From OMII01 sp947467385 (GTDB lineage Bacteria; Bdellovibrionota_C; UBA2361; OMII01), in NCBI GenBank assembly GCA_044360075.1, contig JBIKLA010000006.1, forward strand, positions 70,578 through 134,577: a stretch of 64,000 nt of DNA, in the 5' to 3' direction. Below, one piece after another: positions 51,368 through 59,594 of the stretch (the first letter of the stretch is position 1; each line of letters begins with the position of its first letter). Position numbers and translations under genes: made by a program. The notes beneath the pieces were generated by a model, which was not told the DNA's origin, made no database searches, and saw nothing but the letters and a program-made list of their open reading frames with translations.

Positions 51368-52063
51368 TTAGAACCGGTACACTCTTAGCATTGGGTAAAA
51401 ACCCTGCGGAGACGGGATACGGGGGGCAACGATAGTTGGCCACCTCTCAAGAGGCAGCTCAAGCTCCAGCTTTCCCTCCCCGAGGGCGTCATAGAGGTCT
51501 TGAGTCGCGCCGAACATATGGCGCGCCTCACGCGCCTCCGACACGACGATAGCGAGATCGCCGCCAACGCGCCGGTACGCATCAAGCGCGGGCCGGGGAG
51601 ACTGCCCACGGTCCGGAAAAGACATAAACAGAATGCGGTCGCCGTGAGCGGCAACGCTCTCCATGTCGCCCTGGCGCAGACCAGCGAACCACCGCTCGGG
51701 CAGAATCTCCCTGTCGTACGCGATCACGTCGACCCCGGCTGTCGAAAGCTGCTCCTCGGCGTAGCCCAAGCCGGCGAAGATCGACACGAGTCCGCGCCGC
51801 TCCCTCTGCGACAATGTCTTGATCGTTTCGATAGCATGGGGCGTAAGGTTTCCGAGCCCGAAAGAGCTCCAGTGTTGGGCAAACTGTGCAACCTCAAGGT
51901 ATTCGCGCCCCTCTACGAGCGCTCGGCGGCTAGCTTCTGCCGGGTCCACTTTCGCAGCGCGGGGAGCCGCTGACTCAGCGGCTCCTGTCCTCGTGGGCAT
52001 CGAGAGCCCGTCGGAAACATCCGGAGTGGGGGATCCGCTATCAGGCACGCGCTTGTGCTCCAT
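51368..52063 (-). CDS. Methyltransferase-like Rossmann protein
   Basis: This 231-residue protein has a Rossmann-like core: SIFAGLGYAEEQLSTAGVDVIAYDR (motif I), RILFMSFPDRGQSPRPALDAYRRVGGDLAIVVSE. This is the pattern of an unusual SAM-methyltransferase-like family that has GLGYW..L..G.DVVAYD. The canonical acidic loop of motif I is partly degenerate, so activity is uncertain. The first ~45 residues are low-complexity. ATG 52063 is chosen. Confidence 0.6.
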   Translation of the reverse strand: MEHKRVPDSGSPTPDVSDGLSMPTRTGAAESAAPRAAKVDPAEASRRALVEGREYLEVAQFAQHWSSFGLGNLTPHAIETIKTLSQRERRGLVSIFAGLGYAEEQLSTAGVDVIAYDREILPERWFAGLRQGDMESVAAHGDRILFMSFPDRGQSPRPALDAYRRVGGDLAIVVSEAREARHMFGATQDLYDALGEGKLELELPLERWPTIVAPRIPSPQGFYPMLRVYRF

Positions 52064-52193
52064 GCCAATGATCGTAGGGCCGGGGATGACCTTAGTCAAA
52101 GAGCAATCCTGATTGCAGCTACTTACCGTATTGCCAACCCCCGAAAAGAGGTTATGCTCCCCTGCTGTTGGCTTTTTCTCAGGAACACCGAAC

Positions 52194-53651
52194 ATGTTGC
52201 TCACTTTTCTTCTCAGCATCTTCGCCCGTAAGCCCCTCGACCTTATTCTTGCCCAGGCGGAAGACACCGGCCATGGCTTGCGCCGGACCCTTACGGGCAC
52301 CAACCTCGTCCTGCTCGGAATCGGTGCGATAATCGGCACAGGCATATTTGTTCTTACAGGAACCGCTGCGGCACAGTACGCGGGTCCAGCCATCGCCATA
52401 TCGTTCATCGTTTCAGGGATAGCGTGCACCTTCGCTGCCCTCTGCTACGCTGAGATGGCTTCGATGATTCCTATTTCAGGAAGCGCCTACACCTACGCCT
52501 ACGCCACCCTCGGGCAGTTGGTGGCGTGGATCATCGGATGGGACCTCGTGCTCGAATACCTCTTTGGCGCCTCAACCGTTGCGGTCGGCTGGAGCGGTTA
52601 CGTTGTCAGCTTTCTTCGGGATTTGGGGATCACCGTCCCGGCGGCGATCTCGCAAGCCCCCTTCGCTCACTCGATGGAGACGGGTTGGACACAGACCGGC
52701 GCCATAATAAACCTTCCCGCAGTTCTCGTTGTCCTGCTGTGCACCGCCCTCCTGTACGTTGGAGTAAAGGAATCAGCGCGATTCAACAACGCGATCGTTG
52801 TCGTAAAGCTCACCGTGCTCGGGCTGTTTCTGGTGTTCGGCGCGATGCACGTGGTTCCGGAGAACTGGATGCCCTTCATTCCGGAAAATACCGGAGTCGA
52901 TGGGCAGTTCGGCTGGTCCGGAATTATGCGCGGCGCAGGGGTTATCTTTTTTGCCTACATTGGCTTTGATTCAGTGTCGGCGATGGCACAGGAGACGAAG
53001 AACCCGCAGCGCGACATGCCCTTCGGTATAATCGGATCGCTTGTCGTCTGTACGTTGCTCTACATCGCGGTGTCTCTCGTCCTGACCGGCGTCATTAAGT
53101 ACGACCGCCTGAACGTTCCGGATCCGATGGCAGTTGCCGTCGATGCGGCTGGGCCTGCACTGATGTGGCTTCGCCCCTTCATTAAGCTGGGTGCCGTCGC
53201 GGGACTAAGCTCGGTAGTGCTCGTGCTGCTTATGGCCCAGCCCCGAATTCTCTTCAGCATGGCGCGTGATGGCCTTCTTCCTTCGGCGTCGGCTCGAATT
53301 CACCCCAAGTTCCAGACACCCTACATCATGACGGTGGTAACAGGACTCCTCTCGGCCCTTATCGCTGGGCTCTTGCCCATCGGCGTCCTTGGCGAACTTG
53401 TCTCGATTGGGACGCTGCTGGCCTTCGTGCTCGTGTGCATCGGAGTGCTTGTGCTGCGCATCAAGGAGCCGAACGCGCATCGCCCCTTCAGGACTCCAGC
53501 CGTCTACGTCGTGTCAATCCTGGGCGCGCTGGGTGCATTAGTCCAGATGTGGAGCCTTCCACAAGAGACGTGGGACCGGCTCTATGTTTGGATGGCGATC
53601 GGGCTCGTCCTCTACTTCACATACGGGCGCCGCAACGCCACGATCAAGTGA
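52194..53651 (+). CDS. APC-family amino-acid permease
   Basis: This 485-residue polytopic transporter (about 12-14 helices) has GIGAIIGTGIFVLTGTAAAQYAGPA, the APC helix-1 motif, and FFAYIGFDSVSAMAQETKNPQRDMP, typical of cationic amino-acid transporters. It is a secondary transporter, and the substrate is not resolved. ATG 52194 follows AGGA nine bases upstream. It is followed by a 278-bp gap with no gene found, then nupC. Confidence 0.92.
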   Translation: MLLTFLLSIFARKPLDLILAQAEDTGHGLRRTLTGTNLVLLGIGAIIGTGIFVLTGTAAAQYAGPAIAISFIVSGIACTFAALCYAEMASMIPISGSAYTYAYATLGQLVAWIIGWDLVLEYLFGASTVAVGWSGYVVSFLRDLGITVPAAISQAPFAHSMETGWTQTGAIINLPAVLVVLLCTALLYVGVKESARFNNAIVVVKLTVLGLFLVFGAMHVVPENWMPFIPENTGVDGQFGWSGIMRGAGVIFFAYIGFDSVSAMAQETKNPQRDMPFGIIGSLVVCTLLYIAVSLVLTGVIKYDRLNVPDPMAVAVDAAGPALMWLRPFIKLGAVAGLSSVVLVLLMAQPRILFSMARDGLLPSASARIHPKFQTPYIMTVVTGLLSALIAGLLPIGVLGELVSIGTLLAFVLVCIGVLVLRIKEPNAHRPFRTPAVYVVSILGALGALVQMWSLPQETWDRLYVWMAIGLVLYFTYGRRNATIK

Positions 53652-53929
53652 TGGTCGAGTTAGGCAAATATCGGCCTTCCAGCTCCGGGCGCATTACTGG
53701 TACAAGCCCAAACCGACTCATGCAGCCTCGGGCGCGGCGGTTGAATCCATTTCCGATTAGCTTCAGTGGAATTGGCGGGGGCCTCCCGACTATAGTCCTG
53801 CGGCGGTCGTCACTGTGCGGCTGCTGCTCTTTTTAACCTCCTCATCTGGGTAGAGAACTCTGCTAACGGTTTTAGCTTTTTTACCCTTTGTTTCGCGTCC
53901 CCCCTTCCACCTCACGAAAGGAAACTCCA

Positions 53930-55285
53930 ATGGAGAGATTCGTGGCTGTTTTTGGGCTCGTGGCGATGCTTGGCATGGGCTACGCCCTCTCCAAGCACAA
54001 GTCCAGGATTAATTGGCGCCTTGTCGTCTGGGGCACAGTGCTCCAGTTCATCCTTGCCCTTTTGGTCCTCAAGACCACGCCGGGCCGTTGGTGCTTCGAC
54101 ATCGCCAACGACGCCTTCAAGTCCGTGCTCGAATTCTCAAAGGAGGGATCCTCCTTTGTGTTCGGCAACCTCGGAAACATGAACGTGCCGGTCGGCACCA
54201 CCAGCGGAGCTGGTGGGCCCAATTCGGACGTTGTCTCGACCCCGTCCACATGGGCGAGGACGGGCGCACTGTTTGCGTTTAGCGTCCTACCAACGGTGAT
54301 CTTTTTCTCCTCGTTCATGGCAGTGCTGTACCATCTGGGCATTATGCACAAGGTGGTGTACGGCATGGCGTGGGTGATGAAGAGGTCGCTTGGGACCAGC
54401 GGCGCAGAGTCGCTGTCGGCCGCCGCCAACATCTTTGTTGGCCAGACCGAGGCGCCTCTGCTGATTCGCCCCTACATCTCCAAGATGACCGACAGCGAGA
54501 TCCTCGCGGTCATGGTTGGAGGGATGGCAACGATCGCCGGAGGAGTCTTGGCTGCGTACGTTGGTATACTTTCGCAAAAGTTCCCCGACATTGCGGGGCA
54601 CCTGATGGCGGCGTCGATTATGTCGGCGCCGGCATCGCTCGTCTTCGCGAAGCTCCTGCTTCCGGAGACCGAGACACCCGTGACGAGCGGCACCATGGAG
54701 ATCCCAAACGAGAAGCTGGACGCAAATGTGATTGACGCGGCAACGCGCGGCGCAAGCGAGGGCCTCACCCTCGCCTTGAACATCGCCGCGATGCTCATCG
54801 CGTTTCTCGGCATCATTGCGCTCAGCAACGCCGTGTGGGGCTTCGGCTGTCGGGCTCTCAGCTCGACAACGGGGCTTAACCTGAGCTCTGTCGACTCGCT
54901 CCAGGAGCTTCTTGGTTTCGGATTTTATCCGTTCGCCTGGATGATGGGGTGCCCGCCGCAGGACTGCTTTATCGCCGGACAGTTCATCGGGGAAAAAACC
55001 GTCCTCAATGAATTTGTGGCCTATGCCCACCTAGGGGATTACCTTAACGGTAAGCCTCTCATCGAGGGCGTTCCGGTTCAGGAGCTTACAGAGCGCACGA
55101 AGATTATTCTCTCGTATGCGTTATGTGGGTTTGCGAACTTCGGAAGCATCGGCATCCTGGTTGGCGGCCTCGGAGGGCTCGTTCCTGAGCGCCGAGGCGA
55201 TATCGCAAAGCTTGGCGTCTATGCCCTTATCGGCGGAACGCTTGCTAGCTTTATGACCGCAGCTATCGCGGCCATAATCCTGTAA
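53930..55285 (+). CDS. nupC: Concentrative nucleoside transporter (NupC/CNT)
   Basis: This 451-residue polytopic cation-coupled nucleoside importer has the CNT family signature GQTEAPLLIRPYISKMTDSEI and the GAL..FG..I-like C-terminal segment FANFGSIGILVGGLGGLVPERR. It starts MERFVAVFGLVAMLGMGYALS after an AAAGGA Shine-Dalgarno (ATG 53930). A weak terminator-like hairpin (TCTCGG/CCGAGA, 55343-55365) lies downstream, before the next gene. Confidence 0.94.
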   Translation: MERFVAVFGLVAMLGMGYALSKHKSRINWRLVVWGTVLQFILALLVLKTTPGRWCFDIANDAFKSVLEFSKEGSSFVFGNLGNMNVPVGTTSGAGGPNSDVVSTPSTWARTGALFAFSVLPTVIFFSSFMAVLYHLGIMHKVVYGMAWVMKRSLGTSGAESLSAAANIFVGQTEAPLLIRPYISKMTDSEILAVMVGGMATIAGGVLAAYVGILSQKFPDIAGHLMAASIMSAPASLVFAKLLLPETETPVTSGTMEIPNEKLDANVIDAATRGASEGLTLALNIAAMLIAFLGIIALSNAVWGFGCRALSSTTGLNLSSVDSLQELLGFGFYPFAWMMGCPPQDCFIAGQFIGEKTVLNEFVAYAHLGDYLNGKPLIEGVPVQELTERTKIILSYALCGFANFGSIGILVGGLGGLVPERRGDIAKLGVYALIGGTLASFMTAAIAAIIL

Positions 55286-55445
55286 CAACCCAAAGGGAGC
55301 GGATTTCTTGCTATTTTTGCAGAGTTCTCTCCCTTCCTTTTTTCTCGGCAGCGTGTGTTCCGAGAATCCCTCTTTTGCATCTGAACGAAGGAAGTTACCC
55401 TTGCGAATGGCGCTCTTCGCCCTTGATTCCTTCAGGAGGATCTCT

Positions 55446-56042
55446 ATGAATCGTCTCACGGCCGCCTCGCTCATAGTTGCGCTCGCCGCAATATCTGCAC
55501 CCAGCTTTGCACAGAGCTGCGAAGGCTACCCCTACAGCGGCGGCATCAATATCGAGGAGCAGAAGGGAACGGCCCGCATCCTGTCGACGAGCTCGGTGCC
55601 GCTTGGGGGAGAGGGCGCGGGCGCGCTTAAGGAGGCTCGCGTTAAGGCCCAAGCGCAGGCGGAGGCGGGACTCAGAGATTTCCTGAAGTCCGACATTTCA
55701 AAGAATGCAAAGGTGCTGCAGGCGATCGAGAACACTCCGACTATGGGAGGGGACCAGTACGACCGTCGAAACCTCGCGCTTGAGAGCGCGCTCTCGATCT
55801 CGGGCAGCGCGAAATCACTGATGGAGGAGATCGCCCTCTTCCGCATGTGCACGGTTAAGGGCACGGAGCTACGGGCAACGGTTACCATTAAGCCTGAAGC
55901 GATGAAGCGCGCTGCCGGCGGAGCAAAGCCCCCGGCAGTAGCCCCAGCTGCCGATTCGGGCCCTTCAGATCCCTCAGTGGACGAAGCTTCCACCGGCTCC
56001 GTTGCAGCGACTGCAGACGGTGAAGCGGGCGCGGCTGATTAG
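55446..56042 (+). CDS. Secreted protein with LPP20-like domain
   Basis: This 198-residue protein has a signal peptide (ASLIVALAAISAPSFA) and a mature domain with an Ala/Gln-rich helix (ALKEARVKAQAQAEAGLRDFL) then a strand segment (CTVKGTELRATVTIKPEA), which weakly resembles LPP20-type lipoprotein domains. The C-terminus is an Ala/Pro/Ser/Asp-rich low-complexity tail. ATG 55446 has AGGAGG six bases upstream. Function is unknown. Confidence 0.7.
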   Translation: MNRLTAASLIVALAAISAPSFAQSCEGYPYSGGINIEEQKGTARILSTSSVPLGGEGAGALKEARVKAQAQAEAGLRDFLKSDISKNAKVLQAIENTPTMGGDQYDRRNLALESALSISGSAKSLMEEIALFRMCTVKGTELRATVTIKPEAMKRAAGGAKPPAVAPAADSGPSDPSVDEASTGSVAATADGEAGAAD

Positions 56043-56153
56043 CCGGGGGCATCCATCTGCGCGTTTCTCGTAGCCCCAATTTCCGTTGCACGCCGCAGCC
56101 TTGGCGCGGTCGGTCGACCGGCATGTCGGACCTCACGCAGGCGAAAAAAATCT

Positions 56154-56182
56154 TTGAGCGGGTTGGCTCAAGCGAGTATAGT
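56154..56182 (+). promoter_or_regulatory. Sigma70-type promoter for a short transcript
   Basis: TTGAGC (56154-56159) and TATAGT (56177-56182) are separated by exactly 17 bases, matching the -35 consensus at 4 of 6 and the -10 consensus at 5 of 6. Transcription should start near 56189. It reads into two hairpins and a terminator with no room for a gene. Confidence 0.55.
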
Positions 56183-56188
56183 TAAGAA

Positions 56189-56249
56189 AGCACCAATTGG
56201 TGCATGTACTCGTTGCTTGTTAGGGGCGCTTTTCAGCGCCCCTTTTATT
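56189..56249 (+). ncRNA. Candidate ~60-nt small RNA
   Basis: From the predicted start at ~56189 the transcript is GCACCAATTGGTGC (56190-56203, a perfect palindrome able to form a 5-bp stem), a ~19-base single-stranded middle, then the terminator hairpin. The segment lies between the secreted protein gene and the convergent aag gene. No ORF is present in it. It belongs to no class I recognise. Confidence 0.5.
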
Positions 56250-56250
56250 T
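56223..56250 (+). terminator. Strong rho-independent terminator
   Basis: GGGGCGC (56223-56229), a six-base loop, GCGCCCC (56236-56242), then TTTTATTT. A 7-bp all-GC stem with an immediate T-tract is a canonical terminator for the plus strand. Confidence 0.85.
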
Positions 56251-56300
56251 TCACTTCGTGCCGCGAAGATATTCGTCAACCGGGCTCGCGCCGCGTAGTA

Positions 56301-56903
56301 TTACCTACGGCCACTGGCGAAGGGCGAGCTCTTTTCGTAGAACCGAAGCTGAAGATCTTCTCCCTCCCGAATCCCGATACGCCCGGAGGAGCCAATATCT
56401 GCTCGACGAATCGGCTGTCCATCCTCAAGCCAGATCTCCCGAGATTCGCCGTAGTGTGTCCCCGAGAGGTCCCTGCCAATGGCGAATGCCTGGCAGAGCC
56501 TCCCAGGCCCACGCGCCAGGTCCTCCATTTTGCGGCACGCTCGCCCCCTCCGCGCGCCCATCACGTCCATTCCCTCAAGGGGCTCGACCGCCCGGATCAG
56601 CACGGCGCTGCCAAACCCTGCCCGCTCGGTGACGACGTTCACGCAGTGGTACATCCCGTAGATTAGGTAGACGTAGCAGTAGCCCCCAGAGCGAAACATT
56701 ACCTCGTTGCGGGGTGTCATGCCGCGCGCCGCATGGCAAGCCGGGTCGTCTTTTCCGAGGTAGGCCTCGGTCTCAACGATGCGGCCCGCGACGAGCTCTC
56801 CATCGCGCAACGAGACAAGCACCTTTCCTAGCAGCGACTGCGCGACCTGTCGCGTCGCTCGCTCAAAGAAACTCTGTGGCAGCCGTGGCGGTCGCGCCCT
56901 CAT
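56301..56903 (-). CDS. 3-methyladenine DNA glycosylase (AAG/MPG type)
   Basis: This 200-residue monofunctional glycosylase removes alkylated purines, starting base-excision repair. It has the catalytic glutamate in GRIVETEAYLGKDDPACH, then GYCYVYLIYGMYHCVNVV, and DLARGPGRLCQAF, all MPG-family. ATG 56903 is chosen because GAGGAAGAG lies immediately upstream, six bases away; ATG 56924 is in frame without a Shine-Dalgarno. It is divergent from ogt with 89 bp between starts. Confidence 0.92.
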   Translation of the reverse strand: MRARPPRLPQSFFERATRQVAQSLLGKVLVSLRDGELVAGRIVETEAYLGKDDPACHAARGMTPRNEVMFRSGGYCYVYLIYGMYHCVNVVTERAGFGSAVLIRAVEPLEGMDVMGARRGRACRKMEDLARGPGRLCQAFAIGRDLSGTHYGESREIWLEDGQPIRRADIGSSGRIGIREGEDLQLRFYEKSSPFASGRR

Positions 56904-56992
56904 TCTCTTCCTCGGGAAAGGCATATCAGCTAATCTTACGGGGCCCCCCGCCGAATGCAAGGCGGCGAGACCGCTGTTTTTGCCCCACGAGC

Positions 56993-57520
56993 ATGCGCCT
57001 AAAGCACGAGCCCGACATATCCCACTCGCCCCCCGACTATTCGCCGATTGTGCGACACCACGACGGACTAATCGTTTCGATTGACCTTACGCCCTGCGAG
57101 TCACCGCCGGAGGCTCTTTTGGCTGCCGCCTTTGCCGCTGTGGGGTTCTGCAAGCGCCTCGGCGAATCTGCAGGCCCCGGTGCGCAGACTGGAACCCCTT
57201 TTCAGCGCGACGTTTGGGGGGCCCTGCTGAACATCCCGACGGGGGAGACCCGCACCTATGCGCAGATAGCCCAAGAGATCGGAGCCCCGCATTCAGCGCG
57301 AGCAGTGGCGAATGCGTGTGGCGCTAATCGGCTGGCGCTCATCGTGCCCTGCCACAGGGTTGTTCCCGCACGGGGCGGCATCGGGGGATACCGCTGGGGC
57401 GTTGGCTGGAAATGGGCGCTCCTCGCGGCTGAACGCGGGGCAGCCCCTTGCCGCCCGAGCTCTCCTGAGCTACCTCTTAGGCATGACAGAACCGGGATTC
57501 CACTCAAGGCAGCAGATTAA
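56993..57520 (+). CDS. ogt: Methylated-DNA-protein cysteine methyltransferase
   Basis: This 175-residue O6-alkylguanine transferase repairs alkylated guanine by suicide transfer to C120 in LIVPCHRVV. The helix-turn-helix segment (TRTYAQIAQEIGAPHSARAVANACGANR) and GGIGGYRWG are present. It is divergent from the glycosylase gene, forming an alkylation-repair pair. The C-terminus is ~15 residues longer than usual and overlaps the next small ORF. Confidence 0.93.
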   Translation: MRLKHEPDISHSPPDYSPIVRHHDGLIVSIDLTPCESPPEALLAAAFAAVGFCKRLGESAGPGAQTGTPFQRDVWGALLNIPTGETRTYAQIAQEIGAPHSARAVANACGANRLALIVPCHRVVPARGGIGGYRWGVGWKWALLAAERGAAPCRPSSPELPLRHDRTGIPLKAAD

Positions 57521-57653
57521 AGGCGAGCTAGAAGAGAGCAACCGCAGGAAAGCGTCGGGCGCAAGGAGTGTTTTCTTCGCCTCCGCTCCCCTCGTACTGC
57601 TCGCGATGCTTGCGGTCGCTGTTTATTCTATCGCCTGCCTCTCAGGCCAATAA
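57483..57653 (+). CDS. Small single-pass membrane protein (56 residues)
   Basis: ATG 57483 overlaps the end of ogt by 38 bp. The product has a charged N-terminus (QQIKGELEESNRRK) and one transmembrane helix (VFFASAPLVLLAMLAVAVYSIACL). The upstream TTAGGC is only a weak Shine-Dalgarno. Coupled translation with ogt is possible. No family is recognised. The 287 bp that follow, up to 57940, hold no convincing gene. Confidence 0.4.
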   Translation: MTEPGFHSRQQIKGELEESNRRKASGARSVFFASAPLVLLAMLAVAVYSIACLSGQ

Positions 57654-57940
57654 CACCCCTGAGTTCCCGGCGCGCCCGCATGCTGGGTTATGGCGCACGC
57701 CTCTGCGTGACTGGAGCATTTGGCGGTCTGGCCGGCGGACAGTGTGACCGTGCGCTCCTGAGCAAGCCCCGAAAGGTCCAGCTTTGCGGACGCAACGACC
57801 ACTCCCGCAAGGAGTCAGACCGGGGCGCACTCCGCGGCTCAGTTCCCTAAGGGCCATGCCCGAAAGGCCGGCTTTTTATCCCTTGCGCGGCCGCAGCAAG
57901 GCGCAATACAACAGTTCTGTCTGCCACGAATGGATTACTT

Positions 57941-58498
57941 ATGAAATTCACTGCCCTCATCCCGCTCCTCATCGCTTCAGCTCTGTCCCTGTCCTCGTGC
58001 TCAGGACACGGCGGGCTTAACTCGCCCCCAGCTGAGGTCGAGAAGCAGGCACACGACGCACTAGCAAACCTCTACTCTACTACTCCTGGCGCAGCGTCAC
58101 TTGGAAGCCGCGCCACAGCGATCCTGGTTTTCCCCAACGTCATCAATGGCGGCTTCGTGTTCGGCGCGCAGTATGGTGACGGTGTGCTCTATGAGGGTGG
58201 ACGAGTCACGGCTTTCTACAACACAGCCGCCGCGTCTTTTGGCTTTCAGGCCGGATTGCAGAAGTTCGGGTACGCCCTGTTCTTTATGAGCCCAGAGGAT
58301 CTTGCGTACCTTCACAAATCCGAAGGCTGGGAGCTCTCGGCCCTTCCGAGCTTGACGGTCGTCGACCAGGGGCTCGCAGCGAACCTCTCGACATCGACGG
58401 CGCGCAAAGGAGTATACGCTTTCTTCTTTGAGCAGCGTGGCCTGATGGGCGGCGTTTCCGTACAGGGAGCAAAGGTCACTCGCATAAACGCCCAGTAG
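57941..58498 (+). CDS. SYLF/YSC84-domain lipoprotein
   Basis: This 185-residue lipoprotein has lipobox LSSC. The mature part is a SYLF domain: RATAILVFPNVINGGFVFGAQYGDGVLY, FYNTAAASFGFQAGLQKFGYALFFMS and YAFFFEQRGLMGGVSVQGAKVTRI. SYLF domains bind phosphoinositides in eukaryotes; the bacterial role is unknown. ATG 57941 begins the family-typical signal. Confidence 0.88.
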   Translation: MKFTALIPLLIASALSLSSCSGHGGLNSPPAEVEKQAHDALANLYSTTPGAASLGSRATAILVFPNVINGGFVFGAQYGDGVLYEGGRVTAFYNTAAASFGFQAGLQKFGYALFFMSPEDLAYLHKSEGWELSALPSLTVVDQGLAANLSTSTARKGVYAFFFEQRGLMGGVSVQGAKVTRINAQ

Positions 58499-58533
58499 CG
58501 CACAGGCCGCTACTGAACTCCGATTCGCCCGCG

Positions 58534-58923
58534 CTAGCCCTCCTTTAGCTTCCTGAGGAGGCGACGCTGCTGCGTATTTGGCCGCTCAGGAGGAGCCATA
58601 GCGTGGGCCATACGGCGCAGCTCCTCGCGGCTTTCACGACCAGCTTTACTCTCGTCGGTTTCCCGGTATAGCTGGGCAGCGGCGGTTCCAGAGCCGCGCT
58701 TCTCGCTTACGGCGAGCACAACCACCTCGAACCGCCCGCGCGGGGTGTTAATAACGATCTGATGGCCAACGTGCACGGTGCGGCTCGGTTTGGCCTGCAG
58801 ACCCTCCACAAAAACGCGGCCGTTCGCTATCGCTTCGTGCGCCTGTGAGCGGGTCTTAAAGAAGCGAGCAGCCCACAGCCACTTGTCGAGCCGTACGTCG
58901 CCGTTTCCAGTATCCGTTGCCAT
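58534..58923 (-). CDS. hslR: Hsp15-like S4 RNA-binding protein
   Basis: This 129-residue protein binds stalled 50S subunits carrying nascent peptidyl-tRNA. The S4 domain is at 11-60 (VRLDKWLWAARFFKTRSQAHEAI). The C-terminus is basic, ending TQQRRLLRKLKEG. It starts at ATG 58923. It is convergent with the SYLF gene. Confidence 0.88.
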   Translation of the reverse strand: MATDTGNGDVRLDKWLWAARFFKTRSQAHEAIANGRVFVEGLQAKPSRTVHVGHQIVINTPRGRFEVVVLAVSEKRGSGTAAAQLYRETDESKAGRESREELRRMAHAMAPPERPNTQQRRLLRKLKEG

Positions 58924-59275
58924 TCCAGCAGGCTAGCCCCGAAGCGCACTTCAGTCTAGGGGCAACACGGGCGACACAAGCGCGGAAATCCTTTGAATCC
59001 GCAGGTAGATACCTCGACCGGACTAATTCCAAATTTCGGGCCACGAAGATCCGCACATGCACCATAACTAGTAAGTTGGGCTATAGCCCCGCACGAATAC
59101 GGGAAGAAGAAACAATTCTGCGCCCCCGGTCGTTTCGCCACCTGCAGCGGGTTGGCTTAAGGATCGGAGGCGCAAGAGAAGAGTAAGGGTTTCGAGCGAC
59201 ACGCGACGCACGGCTGTGCCTGCGCTGGCCGTCGCTATGCCGCCACGAAGGAGCTAACGCGACCGCGACGCTGCC
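58924..59275. other. Gene-free stretch between hslR and the hairpin
   Basis: About 350 bp upstream of hslR with no convincing gene on either strand. Frames at 58917-59186 (plus) and 59081-59515 (minus) have no Shine-Dalgarno and odd composition. It should hold the hslR promoter, but none was identified with confidence. Confidence 0.4.
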
Positions 59276-59325
59276 CCAGGGCTCACTGCGCGCCACCCGA
59301 TGTGGTGCAGTGCAGTGAGCCCTGG
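59276..59325 (+). repeat. 50-bp near-perfect hairpin in the leader of a small peptide gene
   Basis: CCAGGGCTCACTGC (59276-59289) pairs with GCAGTGAGCCCTGG (59312-59325), and directly inside GCGCCAC (59290-59296) pairs with GTGGTGC (59302-59308), with one G-U pair. That is 21 bp of stem, a CCGAT loop and a three-base AGT bulge on the right arm. It is a strong RNA hairpin, 40 nt upstream of the Shine-Dalgarno of the 37-codon gene. Confidence 0.7.
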
Positions 59326-59375
59326 TACGCACAGCATGAGCTGTCGCCAAGGCGCTTTTTACGAGGGAGGTTTCG

Positions 59376-59489
59376 ATGTCTGCTATTCTTTCTATTGTGG
59401 TGGAAGTGGCTGTGTTCTCTGGAAAGATGATGTCTATCATTTTCCTCACAGGGCTCGTTTCCATGCTACCGTGGCTAATCACCCGATAG
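59376..59489 (+). CDS. Small hydrophobic peptide (37 residues)
   Basis: ATG 59376 is preceded by GGGAGG at six bases, an excellent Shine-Dalgarno. The product (MSAILSIVVEVAVFSG to SMLPWLITR) is almost wholly hydrophobic with one charged turn, so it should be membrane-inserted. A T-run (TTTTTT) follows the stop directly. It resembles no known family, but the plan (structured leader, strong SD, short hydrophobic peptide) is like type I toxins. A longer overlapping frame (59300-59581) lacks a ribosome-binding site. Confidence 0.5.
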   Translation: MSAILSIVVEVAVFSGKMMSIIFLTGLVSMLPWLITR

Positions 59490-59594
59490 TTTTTTCCACT
59501 ATGGCAAAGGCGCAAGACTTGAAGGTTATATACCCTCTTCTCTTGCCCTCTGCCTTTAGCGACTATCTTACGCGCGCTTAGCCCGCCTCCGGCG

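Noticed and set aside
59081..59515. 144-residue minus-strand frame
   Set aside because: Covers the 50-bp hairpin, has no family features, and its composition looks like a shadow frame.
59300..59581. 93-residue plus-strand frame
   Set aside because: No ribosome-binding site. The 37-codon frame in another phase has a strong one and a coherent hydrophobic product.
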